From an uncultured Treponema sp. (GTDB taxonomy: Bacteria; Spirochaetota; Spirochaetia; Treponematales; Treponemataceae), in contig CAMNGY010000110.1 of the NCBI GenBank assembly GCA_946538795.1, positions 1 through 6,162 of the forward strand: a stretch of DNA of 6,162 nucleotides, in the 5' to 3' direction. The first letter of the stretch is position 1. Every line of letters starts with the position of its first letter. The notes beneath the pieces are model-generated. The model was not told the DNA's origin. It saw only the letters and a list, made by a program, of their open reading frames with translations, and did not search any database. Shown here piece after piece: positions 1 to 5,901 of this stretch. The position numbers and the translations under genes are program-made.

Positions 1-1
1 G

Positions 2-178
2 GGCGCCCTTATTTTCTTTGCCGCCGGCTCGTCAATCAGCCACGTCGCCATCTACATCGGGAACAACCAGATCCTCCATGCCATAAGCGACGGCCCCAAG
101 ACCGGGGTCAGGGTTTCCAAGATGAGCGAGAAATACTGGAAAAACCACTACTACGCTTCGGGCCGGATTTTCGACTGA
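2..178 (+). CDS. NlpC/P60-family cell-wall peptidase, C-terminal fragment (5' end outside window)
   Basis: Frame 2 is open from the window edge to TGA at 176-178 and encodes the last 58 residues of a protein. The fragment reads GALIFF, then SISHVAIYIGNNQILHA, the characteristic second half of an NlpC/P60 (CHAP-like) papain-fold domain. The family motif is G-D-L-x-F-F followed by the catalytic histidine in S-H-V-A-I-Y-I-G and a third polar residue, here the His of ILHA. The catalytic Cys lies upstream of the window and cannot be checked. The usual Asp of GDLxFF is Ala here. Family members are secreted or envelope-bound endopeptidases cutting D-Glu/diaminopimelate bonds in peptidoglycan, so this is probably an extracytoplasmic wall hydrolase. 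The domain ends at the protein C-terminus, so any SH3 or LysM targeting domain would have to be N-terminal. A strong terminator follows. Confidence 0.88.
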   Translation, partial: GALIFFAAGSSISHVAIYIGNNQILHAISDGPKTGVRVSKMSEKYWKNHYYASGRIFD

Positions 179-253
179 CCCGCCCTGCCCCAGCTCATCC
201 CGCTCGTGGCAGGCTTAGACGAAGACACCTCTTATGAGAACATCGCGGAGAAG

Positions 254-295
254 GGGCTGGCAGAATGACAAGCATTCTGCCAGCCCTTTTATTTT
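254..295 (+). terminator. Strong Rho-independent terminator between convergent genes
   Basis: GGGCTGGCAGAATG (254-267) pairs perfectly with CATTCTGCCAGCCC (273-286) around a 5-nt loop, giving a 14-bp stem. The tail TTTTATTTT follows at 287-295. It lies 75 bp after the NlpC/P60 stop. The minus-strand reductase gene ends at 297, directly on the other side, so the same hairpin can form in its transcript. In that direction the downstream tail is CCCCTTCTCC, a much weaker U-tract, so termination should be better on the plus strand and only partial or Rho-assisted on the minus strand. Confidence 0.93.
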
Positions 296-296
296 G

Positions 297-2036
297 TTAC
301 TTTCCTATATATTCGAGCGCGCTGTCACCGGCAATCTTGCCGTAGACGCAGATGTCGGCGACGGCATTGCCTCCAAGCCTGTTGCCGCCATGCACGCCGC
401 CCGTCACCTCGCCGGCCGCGAAGAGGCCGGGAACCACCGTGCCGGACTTCGTGATGACCTGGGCCTTGGTGTTGATCTTGATTCCGCCCATCGTGTGGTG
501 GATGGCGGGTCCGACCTCGACCGCGTAATAGGGGCCTTTCTCCAGCGCGCGGGGCATCTCGCTCGCCTTGCGCCCGAAGTCAGGATCTCCCGACCCGCCC
601 TTTTGGTAGCCGTTGTAGGTCGCGACAGTCGCCTCCAACGTGGCCGCATCCATGCCCAGCTTGCCCGCAAGCTCCGCCGGGGTCGCACCCTCGGTCAGAA
701 GGCCCTTGCTGGCGTAGCCCTCAATCGCCTTGAGCGACTCGCGCACGCTCTGGTCAAAGAGCAGATATGCGGTCTTGCCTGTCTGGGCAAGGACGTCGGC
801 GGACATAACGTCGCGGGTCGCCATCTCGTTTCCGAACCTTTTGCCCTCGCGGTTCACCATGATGGCGCCGTTGCCGCGCACGGCCTCGGTAATCATAAGA
901 CCGTTGGACGGAACTACCGTCGGATGGGTCTGAATCTGCTCCATCTGCACCAGCTCGGCATTGAACTTTTCCACCCAGGCAAAGGCATCTCCGGTCGCGC
1001 CCTTGTGGTTGGTCGTACCGAATCCTGCAAGGTCGGCCTTGTATTTGACCACCATGTCGGGGTTCGCTCCGAATCCTCCCGTCGCAATGATGACCGCACC
1101 GGCCTTCACCGTGTAGTCGCCGCCCGCGGCGGAAACCTTCACGCCGACGGCCTTGCCGCCTTCTTCCAGAATGTCCGTCACCTTATTGTTGTAGCGGATG
1201 TCAACGCCTGCATCCTTCGCGGCCTTCTCAAGCACGGGAACAAGATGAACTCCGATTGCCGCGCCGCCCTTCGGACGGTGGGTGCGGGAATTCGTGGAGC
1301 CGGCCATCTTGCCCACGTCGCTCAGATCCGCGCCCAGGGACATAAGCCAGTCCACCGTCTCGGCAGACTTCTCCACCATGTTGCGCACCAGGTCGGGATC
1401 GTTCAGGTTGTAACCGCCCTTCATCGTGTCCTGGTAATACTGCTCGTTGCTGTCGGCAATGCCGAGCTGTGCCTGTACCTTGGTCTCGGAAGCGTTCAGA
1501 CCGCCCGTCGCGGAATTCGTGTTGCCGCCCGCGACGCCCATCTTCTCAAGCAGGATCACTTTGGCGCCCTTGCCCGCTGCCTCGGTCGCGGCGGAAAGCC
1601 CCGCCCCACCCGCACCTATGACCACGATGTCGCAGCTCTCGTCCTTGGCAGCCGAAGCAGGGGCGGCAACGGACTCGCCCTTGGCCAGCGCAAGCGCCAT
1701 CGCAATCGCATCGATGGTCGCCTTGGAGGTGATCGTCGCGCCGGACACCGTGTCCAGCTTGGCCGTGCTCTGAGTCTTGACCAGCTGGTCGATAATCTTC
1801 TGCTCGGCGGGCTTGGCAAAGTCGGTCTCGTCCTCGGAGACAATCTTGCCGCCCGTGACCTTGCCGTTCTCCACGGTCAGGCTCAGGCTGATGGGGCCGT
1901 TGCGGCCTTCGGCAGTTCCTGCCCACACGCCGTCATTGTAGCTTGCTCCGGCGGACCGGGACTTTACCCCGATGATGATGGCTGCCGCCGCAAGAACCAG
2001 GAATACCCCGGTTATAAGAAAAGGTTTCTTGTTCAT
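297..2036 (-). CDS. Membrane-anchored FMN/FAD fumarate-reductase-like flavoprotein (flavocytochrome c family, no haem domain)
   Basis: This is a 579-aa extracytoplasmic reductase of the fumarate/urocanate/acrylate reductase group. Residues 7-24 form one hydrophobic helix after MNKK. No lipobox is present, so it is a signal anchor or an uncleaved signal. Residues about 35-118 are an FMN_bind domain with D95-T-V-S-G-A-T101, the ApbE flavin-transferase motif in which Thr carries covalent FMN. From 136 an FAD_binding_2 domain begins with GAGGAG (141-146). Residues matching the Shewanella fumarate reductase site (recalled, by spacing) are H371, M381, T383, E384, R387, R408 in ATRD as catalytic acid, the 513-514 His pair and R553 in GGNRLGG. 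The likely reaction is reduction of fumarate or a related unsaturated acid as electron sink; the substrate is inferred. There is no CxxCH haem motif, so electrons must reach FMN from a membrane or soluble donor. The start is ATG 2034-2036, with AGGAG at 2044-2048 seven bases upstream. ATA codons are nearly absent. Confidence 0.93.
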   Translation of the reverse strand: MNKKPFLITGVFLVLAAAAIIIGVKSRSAGASYNDGVWAGTAEGRNGPISLSLTVENGKVTGGKIVSEDETDFAKPAEQKIIDQLVKTQSTAKLDTVSGATITSKATIDAIAMALALAKGESVAAPASAAKDESCDIVVIGAGGAGLSAATEAAGKGAKVILLEKMGVAGGNTNSATGGLNASETKVQAQLGIADSNEQYYQDTMKGGYNLNDPDLVRNMVEKSAETVDWLMSLGADLSDVGKMAGSTNSRTHRPKGGAAIGVHLVPVLEKAAKDAGVDIRYNNKVTDILEEGGKAVGVKVSAAGGDYTVKAGAVIIATGGFGANPDMVVKYKADLAGFGTTNHKGATGDAFAWVEKFNAELVQMEQIQTHPTVVPSNGLMITEAVRGNGAIMVNREGKRFGNEMATRDVMSADVLAQTGKTAYLLFDQSVRESLKAIEGYASKGLLTEGATPAELAGKLGMDAATLEATVATYNGYQKGGSGDPDFGRKASEMPRALEKGPYYAVEVGPAIHHTMGGIKINTKAQVITKSGTVVPGLFAAGEVTGGVHGGNRLGGNAVADICVYGKIAGDSALEYIGK

Positions 2037-2080
2037 TGAAGAACTCCTCTGTTATTGAAATTTGTGCGTTTGTCACTCTT

Positions 2081-2109
2081 ATTTTACTATAAAAGGAAAC
2101 GCAGAACAA
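2081..2109 (-). promoter_or_regulatory. Putative sigma-70-type promoter of the flavoprotein gene
   Basis: Read on the minus strand, TTGTTC (2104-2109) is followed after exactly 17 bp by TAAAAT (2081-2086). This predicts a transcription start near 2074 and a leader of about 38 nt before the ATG at 2036. The -10 is good and the -35 matches only its first three bases, so the promoter may depend on an activator. The repeat array begins 3 bp upstream of the -35. An overlapping alternative -10 (TATAGT) exists but would give a short spacer. Confidence 0.5.
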
Positions 2110-2112
2110 GGG

Positions 2113-2222
2113 GCGAAACTGCGCGCGGCAATAAGCAGGACTGCACACGGCACTGTGCAGGACCGCGTACGGCACTGTGCAGGACCGCGTACGGCAATGA
2201 GCAGGACCGCGTACGGCACTGT
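2113..2222. repeat. Five-copy 22-bp tandem direct repeat array between divergent promoters
   Basis: There are five head-to-tail units with a constant 22-bp period and no spacers: 2113-2134 (degenerate), 2135-2156, 2157-2178, 2179-2200 and 2201-2222. The core is GGACCGCGTACGGCA. Units 2157-2178 and 2201-2222 are identical. Unit 2179-2200 differs from them at two positions near its end (CAATGA instead of CACTGT). Unit 2135-2156 differs at three (ACTGCACACGG in the core). The first unit matches at about 14 of 22 positions. The period is not a multiple of three and no convincing gene crosses it, so it is non-coding. It lies 3 bp from the flavoprotein -35 box and 8 bp from the GGDEF gene -35 box. 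It is either a regulator-binding array or a variable-number repeat; the sequence does not decide. Confidence 0.95.
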
Positions 2223-2230
2223 GCGAACAC

Positions 2231-2259
2231 TTGACCCGGACTATCAGGCGTGCTACAAT
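2231..2259 (+). promoter_or_regulatory. Near-consensus sigma-70 promoter of the GGDEF gene
   Basis: TTGACC (2231-2236), a 17-bp spacer and TACAAT (2254-2259) form a near-consensus promoter. TG at 2251-2252, one base before the -10, makes it also an extended -10 promoter. Transcription should begin around 2266, leaving a leader of about 43 nt before the ATG at 2309. The TTG at 2231 that could open a longer reading frame is part of the -35 box and would not be transcribed, so that longer start is excluded. Confidence 0.82.
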
Positions 2260-2297
2260 TTTGTATCGTAAAGCCGCAAGGCATAAAGCTGTTTCCG

Positions 2298-2302
2298 AAG
2301 GA
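2298..2302 (+). promoter_or_regulatory. Ribosome binding site fixing the GGDEF gene start
   Basis: AAGGA sits six bases before the ATG at 2309-2311. Together with the promoter at 2231-2259, it selects this ATG over the in-frame upstream TTG at 2231. The encoded N-terminus then runs straight into the first membrane helix. Confidence 0.75.
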
Positions 2303-2308
2303 TGGCCC

Positions 2309-3454
2309 ATGTACAAAGCTTCTTTCTATTATATAGAGGCGAACCTTGTCTGCCTGCTGATTTTCGCCTTCATTCTGGTCAAGAACGTCACTGGTGTTGA
2401 CCGCCAGGAAAAACAGAGATGCTTTGACCGGGTGCTTATCCTGCACATACTTTACTTCATCTTTGACAGCCTGTGGATACTCCTGTACAGCGGGCCGCTG
2501 AAGGCGGAAATCCCGGCCTTACCCGGCCTGATTGACGTCATCCTTTTTTCCATAGCGGCATTCGGAGCGTACAACTGGTACATCTATCTGGCAATACAGC
2601 TGGAAGCCGGCTCGGTCAAAACTGCCCGCTCCCGCTTCCTGCGGGCCATACCCGCCATCGCGACCGTACTGCTGTCCGTAACGGGCTTCGCCCTGAAATT
2701 CAACTACTGGGACGACAGCTCCGAAAACATGGGCACAAACGGAATGTACGCGCTCATGATCGCCATGCCTTTCCTCTACGTGCTGACCGCCACGGCAAAG
2801 GCTTTCTGCGGGGCCTTCAAAAAAGAGAACGTCCCCAGGCGCAACCTGTACATCTCCGCAGGGATATACCCCCTCGCCATAATGATTTCCGCAATACTGC
2901 AGGTATTCAACCTGGAAGTCCCCATCCTGTGCTACGGATGCACGCTCGCCATGATTTACGTCTACGTGAATTCGCTGGACAACCTCATCTCGCAGGACCC
3001 CCTCACACAGCTGAACAACAGGAGCGAGCTGAGGCGTTTCCTCACGAACATGCAGCACCGCACTGATACGGCTATATACCTCATGATGATGGACGTGGAC
3101 AAGTTCAAGGGCATAAACGACAAGTTCGGGCACCTTGAGGGCGACAGCGCGCTCCGTTGCATAGCCGACTCGCTCAGGTGGGCATGCACGAAATGCAGCA
3201 ACAGGCACTTCATAGCCCGCTACGGCGGCGATGAATTCACCATAGCGGCCATAGCGGACGACGAGCAGGAAGTCAAGGACCTGTGCTCGCTCATCAATTC
3301 CACAGTGGAAGAAAAAAACAGGGAACGGGGGGCAGCCTATGAGCTTAAGCTCAGCATAGGCTATGCCCGGCTGGGCACGGAAGAAGATGCCGTGCGGAAC
3401 TGCCTGGCGGCCGCGGACGCTGCCCTGTACGCACAGAAAAAAACACGCAGGTAA
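2309..3454 (+). CDS. Seven-helix membrane diguanylate cyclase (GGDEF protein)
   Basis: This 381-aa inner-membrane protein is predicted to make cyclic di-GMP from two GTP. The N-terminal half has about seven hydrophobic segments: roughly 7-27, 42-61, 72-98, 112-130, 147-167, 180-200 and 205-222. I do not recognise this sensor module as a named domain. The cytoplasmic GGDEF domain starts at DPLTQLNNR (230-238). It has the Mg/GTP motif MDVDKFKGIND (261-271, with D262 and D264), GHLEGD (274-279) and the intact signature GGDEF at 306-310. The autoinhibitory I-site RxxD, which should end five residues before GGDEF, reads S-x-x-H (298-301 region), so product inhibition at that site is probably lost. 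No EAL or HD-GYP domain is present. The gene has its own promoter and no co-transcribed partner; mnmE converges on it 111 bp downstream. ATA codons are frequent, as in the right-hand genes and unlike the reductase. Confidence 0.95.
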   Translation: MYKASFYYIEANLVCLLIFAFILVKNVTGVDRQEKQRCFDRVLILHILYFIFDSLWILLYSGPLKAEIPALPGLIDVILFSIAAFGAYNWYIYLAIQLEAGSVKTARSRFLRAIPAIATVLLSVTGFALKFNYWDDSSENMGTNGMYALMIAMPFLYVLTATAKAFCGAFKKENVPRRNLYISAGIYPLAIMISAILQVFNLEVPILCYGCTLAMIYVYVNSLDNLISQDPLTQLNNRSELRRFLTNMQHRTDTAIYLMMMDVDKFKGINDKFGHLEGDSALRCIADSLRWACTKCSNRHFIARYGGDEFTIAAIADDEQEVKDLCSLINSTVEEKNRERGAAYELKLSIGYARLGTEEDAVRNCLAAADAALYAQKKTRR

Positions 3455-3481
3455 GCTGCGGCGGGCGAATGGCCGACATAC

Positions 3482-3505
3482 CCGTGGCAGCTGAACTGCC
3501 CGCGG
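3482..3505. terminator. Weak imperfect hairpin in the convergent GGDEF/mnmE gap
   Basis: CCGTGGCAG (3482-3490) can pair with CTGCCCGCGG (3496-3505) around the loop CTGAA, with one G-U pair and one bulged C. The plus-strand tail is only CCTTTC and the minus strand has no U-run. It is the best hairpin I can see in the 111-bp gap at 3455-3565, where both convergent transcripts should end. Rho-dependent termination is equally possible. Confidence 0.25.
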
Positions 3506-3565
3506 CCTTTCAGGCATTCAACGGGTGCCGCAGGCTTCTCCCGCGCGGCGAACCGCTCAGGGCGG

Positions 3566-4963
3566 CTACTTGCCGACACAGAAATTGCTGAAAATGCTTT
3601 CCAGCACGTCAGCGCTCGTGACCTCGCCCGTAATCTCGCCCAGCGAATCCAGCGCGTCCTCCAAATCCTGAACCACGGCATCCAGTCCCAGCCCGCCAGT
3701 CAGGGCAACAGTGACTGCATGGGACAGCCGCTCAAAAGCATCGCGTGCGGCATCCCTCTGCCGTTCCGAACCCAGCGCCGCGGCAGGGCCGTCGGTCCCG
3801 GCCCCGCACAAAAGGAATTCCTTGACGCGGGCCAGCAGATCTCCCATGCCCTGGCCCGTCTTCGCGCTGACGCGTACGGACAGGCGCCAGTTTCCCGTGT
3901 CAGGCGGAAGCGGAAGCGACCCTTCCCGGTCGCACTTGTTCCAGACCAGCACGGCAGGGACATGGCTGGCTGACAAGAATGCCTCGTCCTCACCGGAAAG
4001 CCCCTTCGTGGAGTCCACAAGGTAAAGAAGCAGATCCGCCTCCCCGGCAAGGGCGCGGGTACGCGATACCCCCTGCCCCTCAACCAGGTCATCCGTCTGC
4101 CTCAGCCCTGCCGTATCGAATATGCGTGCAGGAATACCGTCAAACGAAATCATGTTCTCCAGGTAGTCGCGGGTCGTCCCCTCCACGTCGCTGACAATCG
4201 AACGGTCCTCCTTCAGCAGAGAATTGAACAGGCTGGACTTGCCCGCGTTGGTCCGCCCTGCCAGGACTATCTTTGCCCCCTCCTGGTACAGACGCTCGCT
4301 CCTCCAGCCGTCAAGGAGCATTTCAAGCTCCTTTTGCGCCCGGAGCAATGCGTCCATGTCAAAGCTGTCCGCAATGGTTTCCTCGTCCTCGGGGTATTCC
4401 ACCGCAACCTCTATGGAAGCCAGAAGATCCGTGACATTCCGCTTTATGGAATCTATCTTTTCATGGAGCGCCCCGGCCAGGCGGCCTGCCGCCCTGCCCC
4501 GAGAGGCATCCGTCTTGCTGTCTATGATTTCCCGCACGGCCTCGGCTTTGGTCAGGTCGGACTTCCCGTTTATGTAGGCCCGGAAGGTGAACTCACCCCG
4601 TTCCGCCTGACGGAAGCCGGTCCGCAAAAGCAAGGACAGCACGGCTTTGACCACAGGAATGCCACCGTGGCAGTAAATCTCAACCATCTCTTCCCCGGTG
4701 AACGAGCGGGGCTTCCTGTACACCCCCAGCATGACCTCGTCAATCCGGCGGCAAATCCTCCCGTCCTCTCCCCGCTCCACGATCCAGCCGTAGACCAGGC
4801 TGTTGCCTCCCGCCTCCCGGAGGGCACCGGGCCGGGAGAACGACCTTGCGACAAGGTCCACGCATCCTTCTCCAGAAGTACGCACCACACCTATAGCGGC
4901 GGGAGAAAGGGCCGTCGCAATGGCGGCTATAGGCTCGCCGGCCCCGTAGCCCAGGTTGGTCAT
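3566..4963 (-). CDS. mnmE: tRNA uridine-5-carboxymethylaminomethyl modification GTPase MnmE (TrmE/ThdF)
   Basis: This 465-aa protein has the normal family length. With MnmG it installs the (carboxymethyl)aminomethyl group on C5 of wobble U34 in tRNAs reading split codon boxes; it is cytoplasmic and acts as a dimer. Residues 1-125 form the formyl-THF-binding N-domain (PIAAIATALSPAAIGVVRTSG near the start, YCHGG 97-101). A helical domain follows with GEFTFRAYINGKSDLTKAEAV (123-143). The inserted G domain has G1 GRTNAGKSS (236-244), G2 EGTTRD (261-266), G3 DTAGLR (283-288), G4 NKCD (342-345) and G5 SAKTGQG (366-372). The end is LGEITGEVTS and the invariant C-terminal C-x-G-K motif as FCVGK, whose Cys is required in the family. 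G1 has Thr where Pro is usual. The start at 4963 gives the canonical N-terminus; the frame stays open 94 codons further upstream, but only as a shadow of the glycosyltransferase gene. mnmG is not in view. Confidence 0.98.
   Translation of the reverse strand: MTNLGYGAGEPIAAIATALSPAAIGVVRTSGEGCVDLVARSFSRPGALREAGGNSLVYGWIVERGEDGRICRRIDEVMLGVYRKPRSFTGEEMVEIYCHGGIPVVKAVLSLLLRTGFRQAERGEFTFRAYINGKSDLTKAEAVREIIDSKTDASRGRAAGRLAGALHEKIDSIKRNVTDLLASIEVAVEYPEDEETIADSFDMDALLRAQKELEMLLDGWRSERLYQEGAKIVLAGRTNAGKSSLFNSLLKEDRSIVSDVEGTTRDYLENMISFDGIPARIFDTAGLRQTDDLVEGQGVSRTRALAGEADLLLYLVDSTKGLSGEDEAFLSASHVPAVLVWNKCDREGSLPLPPDTGNWRLSVRVSAKTGQGMGDLLARVKEFLLCGAGTDGPAAALGSERQRDAARDAFERLSHAVTVALTGGLGLDAVVQDLEDALDSLGEITGEVTSADVLESIFSNFCVGK
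4960..4963 (-). promoter_or_regulatory. ATGA stop/start overlap coupling glycosyltransferase and mnmE
   Basis: On the minus strand the glycosyltransferase TGA and the mnmE ATG share the four bases ATGA. GGTGA lies 4 bases before the ATG and a better AGGA lies about 13 bases upstream. The weak, poorly spaced Shine-Dalgarno plus the overlap suggests reinitiation by ribosomes finishing the upstream gene. Confidence 0.8.
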
Positions 4964-5886
4964 AGGTTCACCGTGTTCCTGACCACGTACTGGGGGCTTT
5001 TGTTCAGGCAGATGTAAATGCGGCCTATATACTCCCCTATGAGGCCCAGCATGAGCATGATCATCCCGCCTATGAAAAGCAGGACGCACATCATTGAGCT
5101 GTATCCGATCAGCACTTCCGGGTTGAGCAGTTTTTTTATGGCAGTGTAGACCGCATACAAGAAGCCCAGCGAGGCGGTCATGGCCCCTATGAACGTCGCT
5201 ATGCGGAGGGGCTTCACGGAAAAAGCCGTGAAGCCGTTCATCCACAGGGCGACAAGCTTGCCCAGCGAATAGCCTGACTTGCCGTATTCCCGTTCATGAT
5301 GGGGCACGTCCACATTCTTAAGCTGCCTGGTCGCCCGCATCTGAAGGCCGGCAAGGTAGGGGTATGCGTTTTCATAGCGCACCACCTCATCAACGACAAA
5401 ACGCTTGCAGGCAAAATAGCTGTTCAGGTCTATGTCCTTGGGTATGGAGCACAGCCACTGGCTCATCTTCTTTGCGGTCCACGAACCAAAGAGGCGGAAG
5501 GGGCTTTCCTTTTTGGAAGGGTACTTCGCATACACTATGTCCGATTTCTCATCAAGGGCATCGATAAGCTTGTAACAGTCCCTGGGGTCGGTCTGCCCGT
5601 CATCGTCCAAGTTTATCACTATGTCGCCGGTCACATAATGATAGCCTGCCATTATGGCCGCATGCTGCCCGAAGTTGCGGGCCAGGTTCACCAGCTTGAG
5701 GCACTTGTTTCCGGCCGCAAGCCCTTCAAGCACGGAATATACCCCGTCCGGGGAACAGTCGTTCACGCATATTATCTCGTAGGGGTTCTTGTCCGCGACG
5801 GTCTGCACGATTCCTTCGACTACATGAGCAATCGTCTTCTCCGAGCCGTAGCATGGAATGACAAAAGAAAGCTTTTGACTATTCAT
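4960..5886 (-). CDS. GT2-family polyprenyl-phosphate glycosyltransferase (DPM1/GtrB/ArnC-like)
   Basis: This 308-aa membrane glycosyltransferase probably moves a sugar from a nucleotide donor to undecaprenyl phosphate on the cytoplasmic face, supplying lipid-linked sugar for envelope glycans. The GT-A fold opens with SFVIPCYGSEKTI. It has D43 in VNDCSPDG, LARNFGQHAAIMAG (68-81, matching the family RNFG motif), and the metal-binding D94-D95-D96 in NLDDDGQTDP. The later YGKSGYSLGKL (201-211) and FSVKPLR (222-228) match the GtrB/ArnC class. Two C-terminal transmembrane helices lie at about 229-250 and 264-287, ending in a GEYIGRIY segment typical of the class. The exact sugar cannot be read from sequence. 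ATG 5884-5886 lies 15 bases after the DAHP synthase stop, with AGGA just upstream, so it is probably in the same operon. No flippase or polymerase gene is visible beside it. Confidence 0.93.
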   Translation of the reverse strand: MNSQKLSFVIPCYGSEKTIAHVVEGIVQTVADKNPYEIICVNDCSPDGVYSVLEGLAAGNKCLKLVNLARNFGQHAAIMAGYHYVTGDIVINLDDDGQTDPRDCYKLIDALDEKSDIVYAKYPSKKESPFRLFGSWTAKKMSQWLCSIPKDIDLNSYFACKRFVVDEVVRYENAYPYLAGLQMRATRQLKNVDVPHHEREYGKSGYSLGKLVALWMNGFTAFSVKPLRIATFIGAMTASLGFLYAVYTAIKKLLNPEVLIGYSSMMCVLLFIGGMIMLMLGLIGEYIGRIYICLNKSPQYVVRNTVNL

Positions 5887-5901
5887 ATTTTCTCGTCCTG
5901 C

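Noticed and set aside
234..2039. 601-aa open frame on the plus strand covering the whole flavoprotein gene
   Set aside because: It is antisense to a gene with clear FMN and FAD motifs. It is Arg/His/Leu/Gly-rich with no recognisable domain, starts inside the terminator region with no suitable ribosome site, and is the usual by-product of GC-rich codon bias.
2113..2222. CRISPR array
   Set aside because: Units are directly adjacent with no unique spacers and no cas genes are nearby.
2231..2247. FNR/Crp-like operator near the GGDEF promoter (TTGAC...TATCAG)
   Set aside because: The half-sites do not match TTGAT-N4-ATCAA in sequence or spacing, and the left half is explained by the -35 box.
2062..2271. 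Small open frames through the repeat array, on both strands, as a repeat peptide
   Set aside because: The 22-bp period shifts frame each unit, the peptides look like low-complexity readthrough, and the region is occupied by two promoters.
2231..2308. 26-residue N-terminal extension of the GGDEF protein starting at TTG 2231
   Set aside because: The TTG is the -35 box of a near-consensus promoter, and the predicted transcript begins about 35 bases later. ATG 2309 has a well-spaced AAGGA.
2266..2308. c-di-GMP riboswitch in the GGDEF leader
   Set aside because: The leader is only about 43 nt and contains just a 3-bp GCC-GCAA-GGC stem, far too short for a GEMM aptamer.
2519..3517. 332-aa open frame on the minus strand opposite the GGDEF gene
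   Set aside because: It is a mirror frame of a gene with an unambiguous GGDEF domain. Its composition (Val, Glu, Gly, His and Arg rich) is that of an antisense shadow, and no motif is seen.
4334..5017. 227-aa open frame on the plus strand opposite mnmE
   Set aside because: It is antisense to well-conserved MnmE sequence, with no family resemblance and no promoter or ribosome site noted.
4964..5245. 94-residue N-terminal extension of MnmE
   Set aside because: The frame remains open, but the residues are the +1-type shadow of the glycosyltransferase. MnmE homologues begin at the ATG at 4963, which also gives the classic ATGA overlap.
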